Origin: Ascaris suum
Taxonomy: Eukaryota; Nematoda; Chromadorea; Rhabditida; Ascarididae
Assembly (NCBI GenBank): GCA_013433145.1
Contig: CM024188.1
Location: 992,001-1,056,000, forward strand
Length of the DNA: 64,000 nucleotides
Reading direction: 5' to 3'
Under the pieces are notes generated by a model that was not told the DNA's origin, did no database searches, and was given only the letters and a program-made list of their open reading frames with translations. Positions 1 to 11,646 of the stretch are shown here, in pieces (positions within the stretch are counted from its first letter, which is position 1; each line of letters begins with the position of its first letter). Both the position numbers and the translations under genes were made by a program.

Positions 1-197
1 TTATTCGGCACATCTTGTATAACCGGTTGTATTTCACCTAGAATTGTGCGATTCGTCACTCGTAGAGATTTGTATATAAGAGTCTTCTTGATCAGCCTCA
101 GCAGAGTTCTTGGTTAGTGATTGTTGATTCCGACCACCTTGTTCGGGTAGGAAAACAAGCTTATTGGCAGCGGATGTTTTGCGTAATATTGTTCCAG

Positions 198-314
198 ATG
201 GGCATTTCCAAGGTTGAGGATTCTAATGGCTTCAGACAAGAGGGAACATCTCGAATGGATCTGCTGATATTCAAAGGGGAACGTGTGAGTTCGTCACGCG
301 CTTATTTATGGCCA
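198..314 (+). CDS. CHDH: CHDH-like exon a (first exon in window)
   Basis: Encodes [18 protein letters not shown] and onward to SSSRAYLWP, matching the CHDH block with NGFQQEG and ACAYLHP. It ends at a GTGAGT donor in phase 0. The start is placed after GTTCCAG at 191-197. The frame stays open further upstream, so the left edge is uncertain. Confidence 0.8.
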
Positions 315-3300
315 GTGAGTACGCTGCATATGGTTTTTTATTGTTCTCAGGCAACGAAGTAATAAGATATCCCTACTGCTTGCTTTTGTGACATCGGACA
401 ACCGCGTTTACCAGGCTGCAATCTTACAATTTATCCAACTTATATCGGTTGTTTAATAATTTGCTGACTTTTGAGAAAATTGAACTTGATTGATGAGAGC
501 TTAATTACTTTTTCCTTTGTACAGTTGCTTCTCCTGTTTTATGTTTTTTGTGTCATTCATAAAATGCATTGGGATGTAGGTTTGGCTTATATTTTTGATT
601 TCTGAATGCTTGTTTGGTAGTTCTAGTCCACCCTCGACATGAGCTTCAGCATCTGTAATTAGCACCTTTGATAGCTTTAAACGATAATTATATTTTTGAA
701 CGTCCTTACCTGCTTATGCATTTTTTTGCAATTGTGTGTAATTTAAAAGAGTTTTGCACTTGCTAACTTGCGACGCGATTGGCGGAAATGTGCACATATT
801 TAAGTAGATATTTTTCTCAGTGGCTCAGCTCCGATCACGGTTCCTAATTGTATGGAAGGGAAGATATAAGAAATAGAAAAGGAAGAAGTCGACAAAAAAT
901 GGGGCCATTTTCCGTTTGATAACATCTCTCTCCATCTTTTGTTCTTTGCTAAGGTTGCAGCCAGGATCACAGGTTAGAAGAGTCGGCTTTCCCTGTGCTA
1001 TGTTCTGTATAGTTTCCAGGTTTTGAATAGACCCAACTTGCATACGTCAACGGGTGTCACATGCACTCGTATTCTCTTCCACCGTAATCAGGCTATCGGA
1101 GTCGAATTCATTAAGCGGGTTTGTTCTGTCGAATTTTTCCAATTATGATCATAATATTTTGATGTTTTTTTTTTCTGCTTCAGTTTTAGTTAGTTGTGCG
1201 GTTGAAGTTCAGCTGGATCCATTGCAATTGCAGCAGTTGAGATTTTTTCAATTTTCCGATCATAGCCTATAAAAGATCTGTAAAATGTAGCTGCTAAATT
1301 TGAACTGTGCCGTAGCAGAAGTTGCATGATATAAATCGTTTGACCTTTGACCTGCGGATGTACCTTTGATTTCTGACGACCAGCAGTTCGAGCAGTAAAG
1401 ATGAATCTTCAGAGTGCTCGTATTGGTTCAGTACTTGGTAATGACGATGTTGCACCATGAATATTATATCATACTCTTTGAATTCGATAGTGCCGCATTT
1501 ACGAGAGATTTCCACATTTGATAATTTGCATAATGCACTGGGCAACCTCCATTGTTTGTCAGTTTCATTTTTAGGTGAATTTTCTCGTTACGGACTCAAT
1601 TGATTCATTCAGCCGTGAAAGAGTGTATTGTGAGGATTCGGTGATACTCGCTGCTGGTGCGATAAACACGCCTCATCTATTGTTGGTCAGTGGTGTGGGG
1701 CCTGCTGATCATCTTCGGGTACTTACTTTCTCTTCTATTCACTCCATTCATTCATTCGTGATTATTTCGTATAGGACAATTGCTGGGCGCATTATTTTGC
1801 AGGTCGTTGAAGTTCATAGTGTGTGATATATTGCTTTTGTTCATAGTTTATTAGTAAAAATTATATTCATATCTCATGCTTCAGTAAATTATCGGAAATT
1901 ATGTTTGTATTTCCACTTAGAAATGTGTTAAGTTATTCGGAAGTGTTCCTTCTGAAGGAAGTTTTCACTGTCTCGACAGATCTTCAAATGTAATGAATGG
2001 ATTGCGGTTCAGTGCACACAACAGGCAAGAACATTATTCAGTATGGCGGCACGCAACCTTTGTGTCTTAGCTTGACAAGCTTTGCGCCAAATGTTTCGCA
2101 CAGAGTGCCGGCTACTGATATTAATCCGATCAGTGCGATCCTCACAACCTTTGCACAAGCTGTGCAGACTCAAATTTGAAGATAGCGATAGAGGGGGTTT
2201 TACGGTTCGTTGGATAGAGATGAATGGGAATTTCACGGCTCGATGGCTTCATGAATTTTATCTGCAATTATTTCGTTATTGTACTAGGTTAGAATTATGC
2301 AACCTACATGATTCCGGCTAGTCGATCAGCTTGGCAAGATGATGGCTTTGCGATGGACCTCCCGGTTTTTGAGAGTCGTACTGACATTCCCTCTCTCCAA
2401 CACTAATCGAAAACTTTTTTTTGCTAAGAAATGCACAATATGGTACTATTGCAATGAGTCGTTTTACCTCCTTTGTTTTGGCTGTGTTATTGTGATTTCT
2501 GGTTTAATGTCTACACCGTCTTATAGTCATGGATGTCTGTGTGTGAGCGAAAGCGTGCTCTGCTTGTGTGGTGAGTGTGGATGAAGGAAGAGTGTTTCAG
2601 ATGAGCGATATGCTAGGCAGGGGTCATGTATTCGCTTTTAGGTTTTCGACCGCACCAAAATGTGAGCATTCGGCGTGGTATATGCTGTCGAAATAGCTGT
2701 CCATGCGAAAGGGTTTTTTGCGTGGGTCAGGACCTATTCCACCTGTACCTCTTCATTAACACTTTACTCTTTTCACTTGAGTATGCTGGATCATTCAGGG
2801 CATATTGATGTTACGATGGTAGATTTTGGACGAGTAATATAGTCAATTGATCTTTAGGCTCATGCGATACCTGTTGTACTAGATTTACCTGGAGTGGGAC
2901 GCAATCTGCAGGATCACTTGGAGGTTCATGTGCAGCAGGTTTGTTTCTACATAGCTTTTCCTTGCTTTCTAATTTTCTTTGCTACGCACATCCTTGTATG
3001 GGTCTGCGCGTCTTCTAAAAAGGAAGGTGTAATATTTTGTTGCATAAATGTTTTAGCGATTGTAAAGTGAACCGAGTAAGTGCGAAAGTTATGTAAGTTG
3101 TAAGTAAATATTGGCGTGTTTTGCTACGTGTTTCGGCACTTTACTCGTTTCATCATTACCAGTCATTTTTTTGTTACATTTAGGTATGAGAGGAAGCATA
3201 ATCTTGCACGAGTATAATCCACGCTGATATATGACCATTTTCATCTTCTGTCACCCTCAGTGCTTATGTCAACACCTGCAGAGTTGTAAGTAATGGAAAC

Positions 3301-6300
3301 CTCCCGTTGATGTGAGCTGAGAACGAGGGGCGAAAAGGGTGACGAAGATCCACTTGAATAGATTTTTGAAGTTTATCTCCATAGCGGGTCCAAATTTTAA
3401 TTTCAGTGAGATTTTATGGAAATCGTTTTTGAAGATGAAGAGTCGCAGTAGTTTCAGAATAATTGGTCAAAGCTCGAAAAAGTGGAACTACGATGCTTTA
3501 TGAGGGAGACTTGAATTCCTGAATAGCTCTATTGTTGCTTTGAACGAAGCTGACAAGTTTTAAAAAGTTTCATTTTTGAATCTTTTTTAGTATTTATGCC
3601 CGCAGAAATTCGCACATAGTCGCGAAAATTCTGCAGATGTCAGTGAAAAGTAAGTTGCATGAGCAATGCATTTCCCATTCATGCATGCATACAGATGCAC
3701 ATATTTCCACTTGTATTTGCTTCAGAGATGCACAAAGCCAATAACGTTGAGCGGACGCCGATCTCTCAGGTACGCATATAATAGAGTGCGAGATGGAGTT
3801 CAATGGCTTTGGAGTCGCGATGGTAGAGCAGCAAGCAGCCACTACGAATTGGGTGCATACATAAGGAGCAACGATCAGGTAGTTTAGCTTATTTTTTACT
3901 CGTAAAGTTCATTGTTGGAGCTGATTTTGTTGTGGAGTGGAGAGCGATAAACGTGGGGTGACACAGTTTTCGTTTCGATGTTCAGTAGAGTTTTGCCTAA
4001 GGATCTGTTAGATATATGGCTGCACACTTACTGCGCGTAAATTTATCATATAGATGCTCTCCTTGATATTCATGTGAGATTCAAAAATACAAATGATATT
4101 TGTGTGGGCTATACCGGATGTATCTGAGTAGAGATCAACCAAAGTTAAGGTGGTATGAGAAGTCTGGCTTTATTTCTCTTCGTTTGTGGTCATTAATTGA
4201 GCACATATTGCCGCTTTGCCTACTGGACAGAAATATCCGCTTGTTATCTAGCGATTAAGGAAATCAGTGGAAAGGAGTCCTCAATTATAGTAACAATCAA
4301 AAATGTCCGTACCTCCAGGTGTAGGTCCGTCTCCCATTCATTCCTTTCTTACATTTCTTTTCGAGTTAGCTGATATAAGCCTTTACATCAAAAGCTGAAT
4401 GTTACAGTTATAGAAAACGAAAAATTTCTTTTAATTTTTTATGATCGTCTCGGCAGTCTATAAGAAACGTCATTCATGCTTATTGTTTTTGCCATGTGCG
4501 GTGGTTATAGATGTTTATGCAAAGGTGTTTAGCAGGCTTACCCTGACGCGAGGCTTTATTTCATTGCCTCCGCAATGCAAGACGACGAACGAACGATTGC
4601 CACGTATCATGGCTATGAGGTACGATTGTAATTATTCATTTCAGGTTGTTGCATATATTTTGTATTTGCTTGCTGTGATAAAGTGTTATTAGGATTCCTA
4701 TTCTTGCATACGTATGGCTTGATCCGTATCATTGCATACGTATCATGAATTCCTATTCATGCTCGTGAATAATTTTCAGTTAGCACCTTCAGAAGGATGA
4801 ATATGAAATGGTTGCTAAGCTTGAACTCCTTCCGTTAAGGGTCAACTGAGCGCGAACTTTAGCGTCGATTACTTGAAGCATACTTTCGCTGGTCCGCCAA
4901 AGTTTATATTGTTCGATACAATTAGTGCTCAAGCTAAAAAATCAAAAATTATGTTAAAATCCGTATTGGTATCGCTTCTTGACATTTAAGATGGCTGTCA
5001 ACTAAGCGTTTAGTTGCGCAGTGTTATATCTGAATTAAATCAATGCAGTTTATGTCCGGTTCTTTTGTCTTTGAATTTAAATTGAGTGCGTATTTTTGCG
5101 TTTTTACAGTTTCTGTTTCTCTACGTTCTAAAACCTGCTGTAAGAGATCGAATTTAGGATTGAATTTGTACTCGAAACCTTGCCATACTTTCTGATGGTT
5201 GATTTGAACATCCTTACTTCCCTCTTCCTGCACCTTTTTCTTGGCGATTTTTTCTATGATTTATCGCTTATCAATCAGGTGCCAGCAGTGGAGGTGACGA
5301 CCGTGTCTTTTCATTGTGCTAGTACTTTATCGGTTTCATTTGTTCGACTTGTGTGAACAGCTGTCGAAATATTCGTTCATCTTGTTGAGGTACTGAAATC
5401 GATTAGCGAGCAAAGTATATAAGGAAAGGATAAGGCGAACACATGGTACACTCACAAAGGCTCAACTGATAAAACAGTGAACCTGATAATCCTCCCACTT
5501 CACTTGCTCCTCTTTTTCCCTCCCTCCAGCCTTTCTTTCCATCCCTTGTGGTACAGAAGGAAGGCGTCTGCAATTACAGACAGGCGCATTATATTGAATG
5601 CCTCCAAAGGTAATATAACCTTTCAAGGTGAGTGTCGGCCTAGTGCGTCCGAAGTCCAGTGGTTATTTGATGTTGGCTGATCGAGACCCTCGAAGACCGC
5701 CTATCATAAACCCCAACTATCTCAGCGATCGTAATGATGATCTACCTCGACTTCGTGCTGCAATTCGTATTGCAAGGTTTGTTAGCATGTTTTCTTAGTG
5801 TCTGCTAATACGCCGTTGTTTTGCTTTATTGAAGGATCTGACAAATGCCCTCGGCAGTCACAAATTAATTGCCAACCATCGCAATACCTGAGATGTGTCC
5901 TCTCATATGAAAATTCTATGCACCTGAAGACCATTGAAGTTGGCAGCAGAGACTTAAGCGCAGTTGCTGAGGTTGTGCTCCTGACTAGCCTCATTGAGGA
6001 ATGCCAGCGAAAGCTTTAAAACCGTTAATCCGTGGATGGGTTACTCCATTTCTGTAACAGACTGCCCATTGGTAAACGCGCTTATTCGTTCGCACTTCAA
6101 CACTTCTTCATGATATTGGTTTATGAAGAGGCGGCGCCGTTGAGTTGGCCACGATATTGTTGGAGCAAGTGTCTTCTTAATAGTAGTTAACTCACAGGTA
6201 ATTCTCCTAGAGATTTGAAGTTTTTCTGAGTCCGAAAAGATCATTTTTGGAATTGTAAAAGGTTTTCTTTCGGTGCCCCCCTCTGATGTTTCTCGTCTGG

Positions 6301-9300
6301 AAAAAGATTCAGCATTTCCAGAAATGGTATTTTCAGACTCAGTGTTCTTGAGAGCATGCCTGCATGAAGTTGAGGTGGCTTCACACTTCGCTGGTGGGTC
6401 GTTTTCGTTGAACGAAGGTCTGTCGTTTTTGCGTTATGCTTCTCTTGTTCTCTTCTGCAAAAATGGTCTTATGATATTTTCACAAAAAGTTCCCATAACT
6501 TTCCTGCAACAACACTGCTAATTTCCGTCTCGTTGTTTTGCACATAATCAGGATTGCTTTCTAATAGGCTCTCTCAAAGAAGATGCCTGAAAGGGGAGTT
6601 TCTCCTTCTCGTTGGCATGAATGGAAGCCATCAGGTAGCAATGTATAAAGAAAGTGAAGTGGTGGAAGCGGCTGTAGGCTTGGTTTGCACCACTGTTGGT
6701 GAGAACAGACATTTCTGTTTCGAGCTTAATCAGAATCGGATGATAGGTGAAGAGATGATGCAAAATTGACGTCAAAGCTGTCAGAGACCGGGTATGGGAG
6801 GTGATGTGACGCCGTAATGTTTGCAATACGCCAGTATAGTTCGCGTCTCTAGCTTAATCTCTTTGGTTGTCCGTGACCTGCATTATCATTTCCGATAGTT
6901 ATTCCTTGAATCTTTCTCACCCGTTTGTGGTGAGACGTTTTCACACTAGAGCGCTTAAACATGAGGTTTTCAATAATTCCGTTCGAGTTTAAGTGGCTTC
7001 TTGTCCGCAGTTCATGCACACAATTTCTTGCCTCATTGAGCGAATGTGGAGATACTCTTGTTAGATATAAAATGAGAATTTGCTGAGTTTTTCGTCCATG
7101 GTTCGCTGGGGGTCTGTTACTAAGGGTGGACAAGTTGCATCGTTCATCTTCATCAGCACTGCTATATGACAAATATTCGTCGCGAAACATCAACTTCTCC
7201 TATTATTTGATTATGTGGAACCAATGAGCGTTAAGAAAGTTGGAAATTATCATATTTTTGTATCATATATGGAACCTGAAAAACAAACTATTTTTAAAAA
7301 TCGATCGGAGTTTACATTATCAATATTTTTCAGGGAATTATTGGCTCAGCGAAGTTTCGATGAATTCCGCGACTCCAAGCATTCACTTAATGCTTCGCAT
7401 ATGAGCGTGAGCGATGATGAAGTTTGCATTTCTTTATTATCATTTCCGCTTTTTTTTTCTCGTTTTTCGCAGAAACATTTGTTTGCTGCTCGTTTTTGTG
7501 CTTATTTTTAATGTCAGATATTCTCCGTCCTTTAAGGCGTTTTTTTTTTTTGTTGTCACAGAGCGTTTTGATTGAATTTATCAAAAATTCGCTGAATTTG
7601 CCAACAATTCGCTGAATTTCTTTGCAGTATTTTCATTTCAGTTTCTTTGTCTTTTACGATTGCAGCTTAATAACTCAATGTATTTCGAAAATTGGATGTG
7701 AACGGCAATGGGAAGCGTTTTAATATTGGGTTGGAACATTTTGGCGTCTGTATTGAATATCTTCGGTTTTTTGCAGTTTTCGTTCTTAGGTCATACATTC
7801 TGCAGAGTAAATATCACTGCGTGAGGTGATCAAAAAACTCTGTATAGCAGTAGGCTGGTGCAACAGTTATTGTTTTTGTCGGCAGTAATAAATTTGAGGC
7901 TTGATAAATTTCCGGCAGGACCAAAATAAGATCCGACTTGAGGTGCCTAAGCATTCAGCAAATGAAGTAATCGGCCAAAGGCTCTTGAGTTACCTACTTC
8001 CGCATCTGCTGTTTTTTCTAGAGCAGTTTGGTTTAGTCGTTTATTCGTTGCTTCATGCTGACGGTTGTTACTGAATTGTGGTTGATATTTCAGATAGATG
8101 AATACATTCGTGCAAACGCAGTTTCGGCCAGACAGCCGTCATCGACGTGTAGAATGGGACCTCAGTCAGATCGGAAAGCGGTAGTCGATCCAAGAACTAT
8201 GCAAGTTCACGGTCTCGAAAATTTGCAGGTCATTGTTTGTGTTGCTTTTTTTCAGGTCATTGCTTTGTTGCTGCAGATGCGCTCCAGAAAATGTTGCCAC
8301 TGTTGAACGAATCTTAGCGTACATAACCAAAAAGGATGATTCTACCACTCGAATGAGAGAGTCTTCAGAATGTGTCGTCGGAGGTTCTCTAAACGGATAA
8401 AAGTTCTAGATTTCTTGACTCGTTCAAATATTCTTGCAGGTAAACGGGAAAATATGCATAACGTATTGCGGGTATAGCGAGGGTGTGGGTATTGCGGTAT
8501 TGCATGCTGCGCATATTTGCATGCTGCGAGCATCTTTGCATGAGATAGGAGGTTAGCTTGTACATCAGGCAGCGTTATATGCCCTGCACGAGTAGGCATA
8601 GCTGAACGACCATTTCTGTTGAGGTGTGCGGAAATCGTGTGAAGACGAAGTACTCGCATTTTGGCTAATAATGCCACTTCAATATAACTGAGGTTGATCG
8701 GAGGATTGCACGGAAGTAAATTCAAGAACGGCTTATTGTGAAAGCACATTTTAAGAATTTTCTTCATTATAGGAAATGATTGCTAGAATCTCGAGTGATA
8801 TCACACAGGTGCATGCTGATATCACACCTTTCTTGTGCATTGGTGGGCATTTAAGCAAGCCCATCTTGGAGATTTATAGGTGGTTGCATTTGAAGCGGGT
8901 TTCATTTTTGTAGGCGTTGTGAATCTAAATTAGGCAAGATTAAATAGCTGCTGATTACTCCAGCTGGAACTTACTGGATTAAATAAGTAAGAGTTGACGG
9001 CATAAGGTGAAGTTTTCGATGAAACTGTCTCAGCGAGTTGCCAGCGTCACCTTACGTTGTTAATATTTTTCTGGGTAGCCTTTAGCGCTGCTCATTGTTG
9101 CGGAAGTTTGTGGCTTTTCTATGTTGTCCAATCATTGTTGGCCGCGATCCCAGCGGGAATATATGCGATTTTAGTTATAACCACTTGCAGCCACATAGCT
9201 TTATTCTTTCCTCCTGTACAGGTTAAGAAATGGTAAATTAACAGGTAGATTCACGCGCGCTGAGTACAAAAAAACTTTAGAGCTGCGTTTGTCTTCCTCT

Positions 9301-9876
9301 GGTGAAAGGCTATAAATTTTTGCTCGATAAAGGTCTTTTGGATTGATCCATCGCTGAATGGTCGAAAATACACTATTTCCTTTGGCGATGCTCTGTTCTC
9401 GAACTGTCGTTGTTTGAAGTCTTCTACGAGTGAAAACCACGAGCTGATCCCGAATTTTGAATTCTGCTGCAGTTGAAAATCACAACTATCTTAGTTTAAG
9501 AATGGTAAAAGTTCGACTTTAAGTTGAGATGTGTTGGAATATGAGGAAACAAAGGGAATACACGTAGAAGCCGAAGTATTCTGATGAAGTACAATGCGCG
9601 CTGTTTGGTGTGAGGCTGTGTTGGTTAAGTTGCTGAGCCTGTGCTCGATCTGGCGTTATTTATGACGGATGAGAGGCACATTGATTTTGTTCACACGCAT
9701 CAGCTACTAATCTATATTTGAAGATTGCGGATGCGTCTGTGATGCCGTCAACTGTGAATGGAGATTTGACCGCGCCCACGGTGATGATCGCCGAGAGAGC
9801 AGCAGATCTAATACAGGATAAGGTGACGCTGAAAACTGAAATCGTACCGTTGTGGTGTCCTCCTCCCAGCGAATAG
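198..9876 (+). CDS. CHDH: Choline dehydrogenase-like GMC oxidoreductase, 3' ten exons (partial gene)
   Basis: CHDH is an FAD enzyme of mitochondria that oxidises choline to betaine aldehyde. Ten exons (198-314, 1020-1118, 1575-1718, 2858-2938, 3726-3878, 4533-4619, 5628-5776, 7334-7421, 8094-8228, 9724-9876) join in phase into about 401 residues. They follow animal CHDH from the region NGFQQEG to the C-terminus with almost no length difference. The GMC signature 2 ([15 protein letters not shown]), the [12 protein letters not shown] block and the STCRMG block are clear. The FAD-binding GxGxxG N-terminus lies left of the window. The usual HPSxTC histidine is Gln and the usual NAPT asparagine is Thr, so dehydrogenase activity is doubtful. 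No frameshift or internal stop is seen, so the gene looks maintained. Introns longer than 300 bp hold nothing I recognise. Confidence 0.9.
1020..1118 (+). CDS. CHDH: CHDH-like exon b
   Basis: Thirty-three codons between TTTCCAG and GTTTGT. They encode [20 protein letters not shown] and end GVEFIKR, matching the CHDH stretch from LSRTNL to AVGVEYVK. Phase 0 on both sides. Confidence 0.88.
1575..1718 (+). CDS. CHDH: CHDH-like exon c with GMC signature 2
   Basis: Forty-eight codons following TTTTTAG. They carry [20 protein letters not shown], the second GMC oxidoreductase signature, which contributes to the FAD-binding fold. The exon ends HLR before GTACTT. Confidence 0.93.
2858..2938 (+). CDS. 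CHDH: CHDH-like exon d
   Basis: Twenty-seven codons after TCTTTAG. They include [19 protein letters not shown], the conserved GVGxNLQDHL motif of GMC enzymes, and end VHVQQ before GTTTGT. Confidence 0.93.
3726..3878 (+). CDS. CHDH: CHDH-like exon e
   Basis: Fifty-one codons after [15 protein letters not shown] and the downstream WLW and AYIRS segments align with CHDH CTRPITL, WLW and GFIRS. The exon ends NDQ before GTAGTT. Confidence 0.88.
4533..4619 (+). CDS. CHDH: CHDH-like exon f
   Basis: Encodes [16 protein letters not shown] and on to YHGYE, matching the CHDH PDIQFHFLPS region. Start 4533 (after GTGTTTAG) keeps the family spacing better than the alternative CAG end at 4535. The donor is GTACGA. 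Confidence 0.82.
5628..5776 (+). CDS. CHDH: CHDH-like exon g
   Basis: Encodes [20 protein letters not shown], then [12 protein letters not shown] and RLRAAIRIA, matching the CHDH VHVGPMRG, HPVIQPNYLS and CVKLTREI region. The acceptor is the less usual TTTCAAG. It ends two bases into an Arg codon. Confidence 0.87.
7334..7421 (+). CDS. CHDH: CHDH-like exon h
   Basis: After TTTTTCAG the first base completes Arg. The exon then reads [15 protein letters not shown] and on to MSVSDDE, matching REIFAQEALAPFRGKE. It ends in phase 0 before GTTTGC. Confidence 0.86.
8094..8228 (+). CDS. CHDH: CHDH-like exon i carrying the altered active-site block
   Basis: Forty-five codons after [28 protein letters not shown] followed by MG and AVVDP aligns with the family [21 protein letters not shown] block. 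The position of the catalytic His of GMC alcohol oxidoreductases is Gln here (RQPSSTC instead of YHPSCTC). Confidence 0.92.
8229..9723 (+). other. Last intron of the CHDH-like gene
   Basis: The intron is 1.5 kb. It holds short direct repeats around GCATGCTGCG near 8500-8550 and a 141-codon antisense open frame (8342-8767) that resembles no protein I know. I see no exon or mobile element in it. Confidence 0.5.
9724..9876 (+). CDS. CHDH: CHDH-like terminal exon
   Basis: Starts after TATATTTGAAG and reads [20 protein letters not shown], then [10 protein letters not shown], then a proline-rich tail WCPPPSE and TAG. It aligns with VDASIMPSMVSGNLNAPT and MIAEKAAD. The second active-site position (Asn of NAPT) is Thr. 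No AATAAA was found in the next 280 bases. Confidence 0.9.
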   Translation: MADASVMPSTVNGDLTAPTVMIAERAADLIQDKVTLKTEIVPLWCPPPSE

Positions 9877-10161
9877 CTCTTCTTGTTGCTTGATGTTCAT
9901 TTTTGTTGGTGAACTGTTTGAAAGTTGCACACTGAATGGTACGAAATATGAAGAATTTTTCCCAACAACGAACAATTTTCCTGAGGCAGGACTGTATTCA
10001 GCTTCATTATTACCCGTCTGTAGCTGGTTTTACCCGAAGTAATATAAAGTTTTTAACCAACTATAACAAGCAAATGAAGTGCGAATTTGCAAGCAACGGA
10101 TTGCAATCTCTACATACATTCGAACAAGTATTTATGAGATGAGATACTAGGAAAATGTTTT

Positions 10162-10432
10162 TGTTAACGAGTGATCTACTTTAAAAGTGACCTGTTGTGA
10201 TCTAATCAGTTTTATGGTCGCTGTTATCGTTGTGATCTTCATTATGTAACAAGTTGTAAGCTCACAGTTGTTGATCTTGATGTGTTATCTCCCCCGTGTG
10301 TATTTGACCCCCCATGCCTTCAGGGCCGTAGCCGAAGGTATAAGTAGGCTACGGTCTTGTTTGACAGTTAGTTGAGTGGTGTTCAACAGCCTCCATCTGC
10401 AGCTTCCCGCTCGGTCGCAGTTTTATTTCAGG
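10162..10432 (+). mobile_element. LTR-like repeat, copy 1
   Basis: Starts TGTTAACGAGTGATCT and shows, by eye, roughly three-quarters identity to a second copy on the other strand at 31398-31670. It has a TATAAGTAGG promoter-like site near 10339. The ordering of TG start, TATA site and A/T-rich polyadenylation region suggests a solo LTR. No internal retroelement domain flanks it, and the 3' edge is uncertain. Confidence 0.55.
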
Positions 10433-10729
10433 ACTTCATTTCCATATAAAAGTCCCTTTTTCATCTTTTTTATATCCCTTTGCTGCACTTAACGGTTTTT
10501 GAAAATTACACTTTGTAATATTTCGTTTCTTACTTGTGCTAGACGTAATGAAACTGTCGGTGGTCAAGAAATTTCGGAATGAAGTTTTGCGCTTGCGATT
10601 AGATTTTGAAAACTTCTACTGGTTGATGAATCTTATCGAAGCACTTTGAACTTACCGAAATCGTGTCTTAACCGAGAACCCACCAAATGATTTCTGCTTC
10701 CCATCGATGCTTAGCGCCGAATGGAAGCG

Positions 10730-11646
10730 CCCTAGCGAATCGTTGCAACTGTTTACGAGAAACTGGGTCCCACAGGGTGATAAATAGTTGTTTTTTGGAC
10801 CACTTTAGCAAGATATAAGTACAATGATACCGCTACACCACTGGCGTCACCAGAAATTGAATCGCTTGAGACTGGTCGATGACATTGTCCTGATAGGTAG
10901 TTCAACGGAGGAGCTGCAATAATTGCTGACGGAGTTGGACACGGAAGGCGCAAAAATTGGTCTGAAGGTCAACAAAACTAGAGTCAAGTTTATGAAATCA
11001 AAAATTTGCCTTGTGATGGAATAAAACTTGGCGAAGAATTTGTAGAAAGAGTGGAAAGCTATGTTTATTTGGGACGGGCAGTCAGGATGGATAACGATCT
11101 GAAGGAGGAAGTCTCTGGCAAACAGAGGGCCAACTTGGGGCAGATTCAAGGAAATATCGATATCCTAAAATCTAAGCTTAAGCGAGGAACAGAAGCGAAG
11201 TTGTTCGATTCTATAGTCTTAAATGCAATGACATTTGGCAGCGAAACTTGGGCGTTAACAGTTGCAGAAGGGAAACGACTGCAAATAACACAACGAGCAA
11301 TGGAGAGATCTGTGCTCGGAATATCGCTCCTGAATAGAGTGAGAAATGAAGATATAAGGCGAAGGTCATTTCTAGAAGACGTCGTGGCTGAATACTGGAG
11401 AAACAAGTTACGCTGGGCCGGTCATGTTGCATGCACAATCGACAATATGTGGAGGCCAGAATATTGACTGGTATCCAAGAGATCGCAAAAGATCCAGAAG
11501 AAGGCCAGCCATTTCACAGATGGGAAGATTTCCTCAAGAAAACAGTGGATAAACGCGGAAAAGAGCAGTAGGGGATAGGTCGTTATGGGAGGATATCGTG
11601 CGAAACGAAATGTCGTCGCGGAGCTGTCTACTGTAACAAGGACAGC
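10730..11646 (+). pseudogene. Decayed non-LTR retrotransposon reverse transcriptase (3' part)
   Basis: The stretch retains the RT core: VPQGD, then LRLVDDIVLIGSSTEEL, where the usual FADD motif reads LVDD. It also keeps the C-terminal region typical of animal LINE endonuclease-RT proteins, with SETWALT, RNEDIRRRS, RWAGHVA, WYPRDRK and RWEDFLK. Stops lie at least before the VDD motif and within the following helix. The final 180 bases change reading frame several times. The longest intact piece is 11006-11467. The endonuclease domain and most palm and finger motifs are missing, so it is a dead fragment. The LINE clade is not certain. Confidence 0.85.

Noticed and set aside
1..197. Possible further upstream CHDH exon
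   Set aside because: The frame is open from about 103, but the residues do not match CHDH and a good acceptor precedes 198.
8342..8767. 141-codon open frame on the - strand in the last CHDH intron
   Set aside because: No domain, no signal peptide and no splice context. It crosses a short-repeat area and fits chance in a GC-richer patch.
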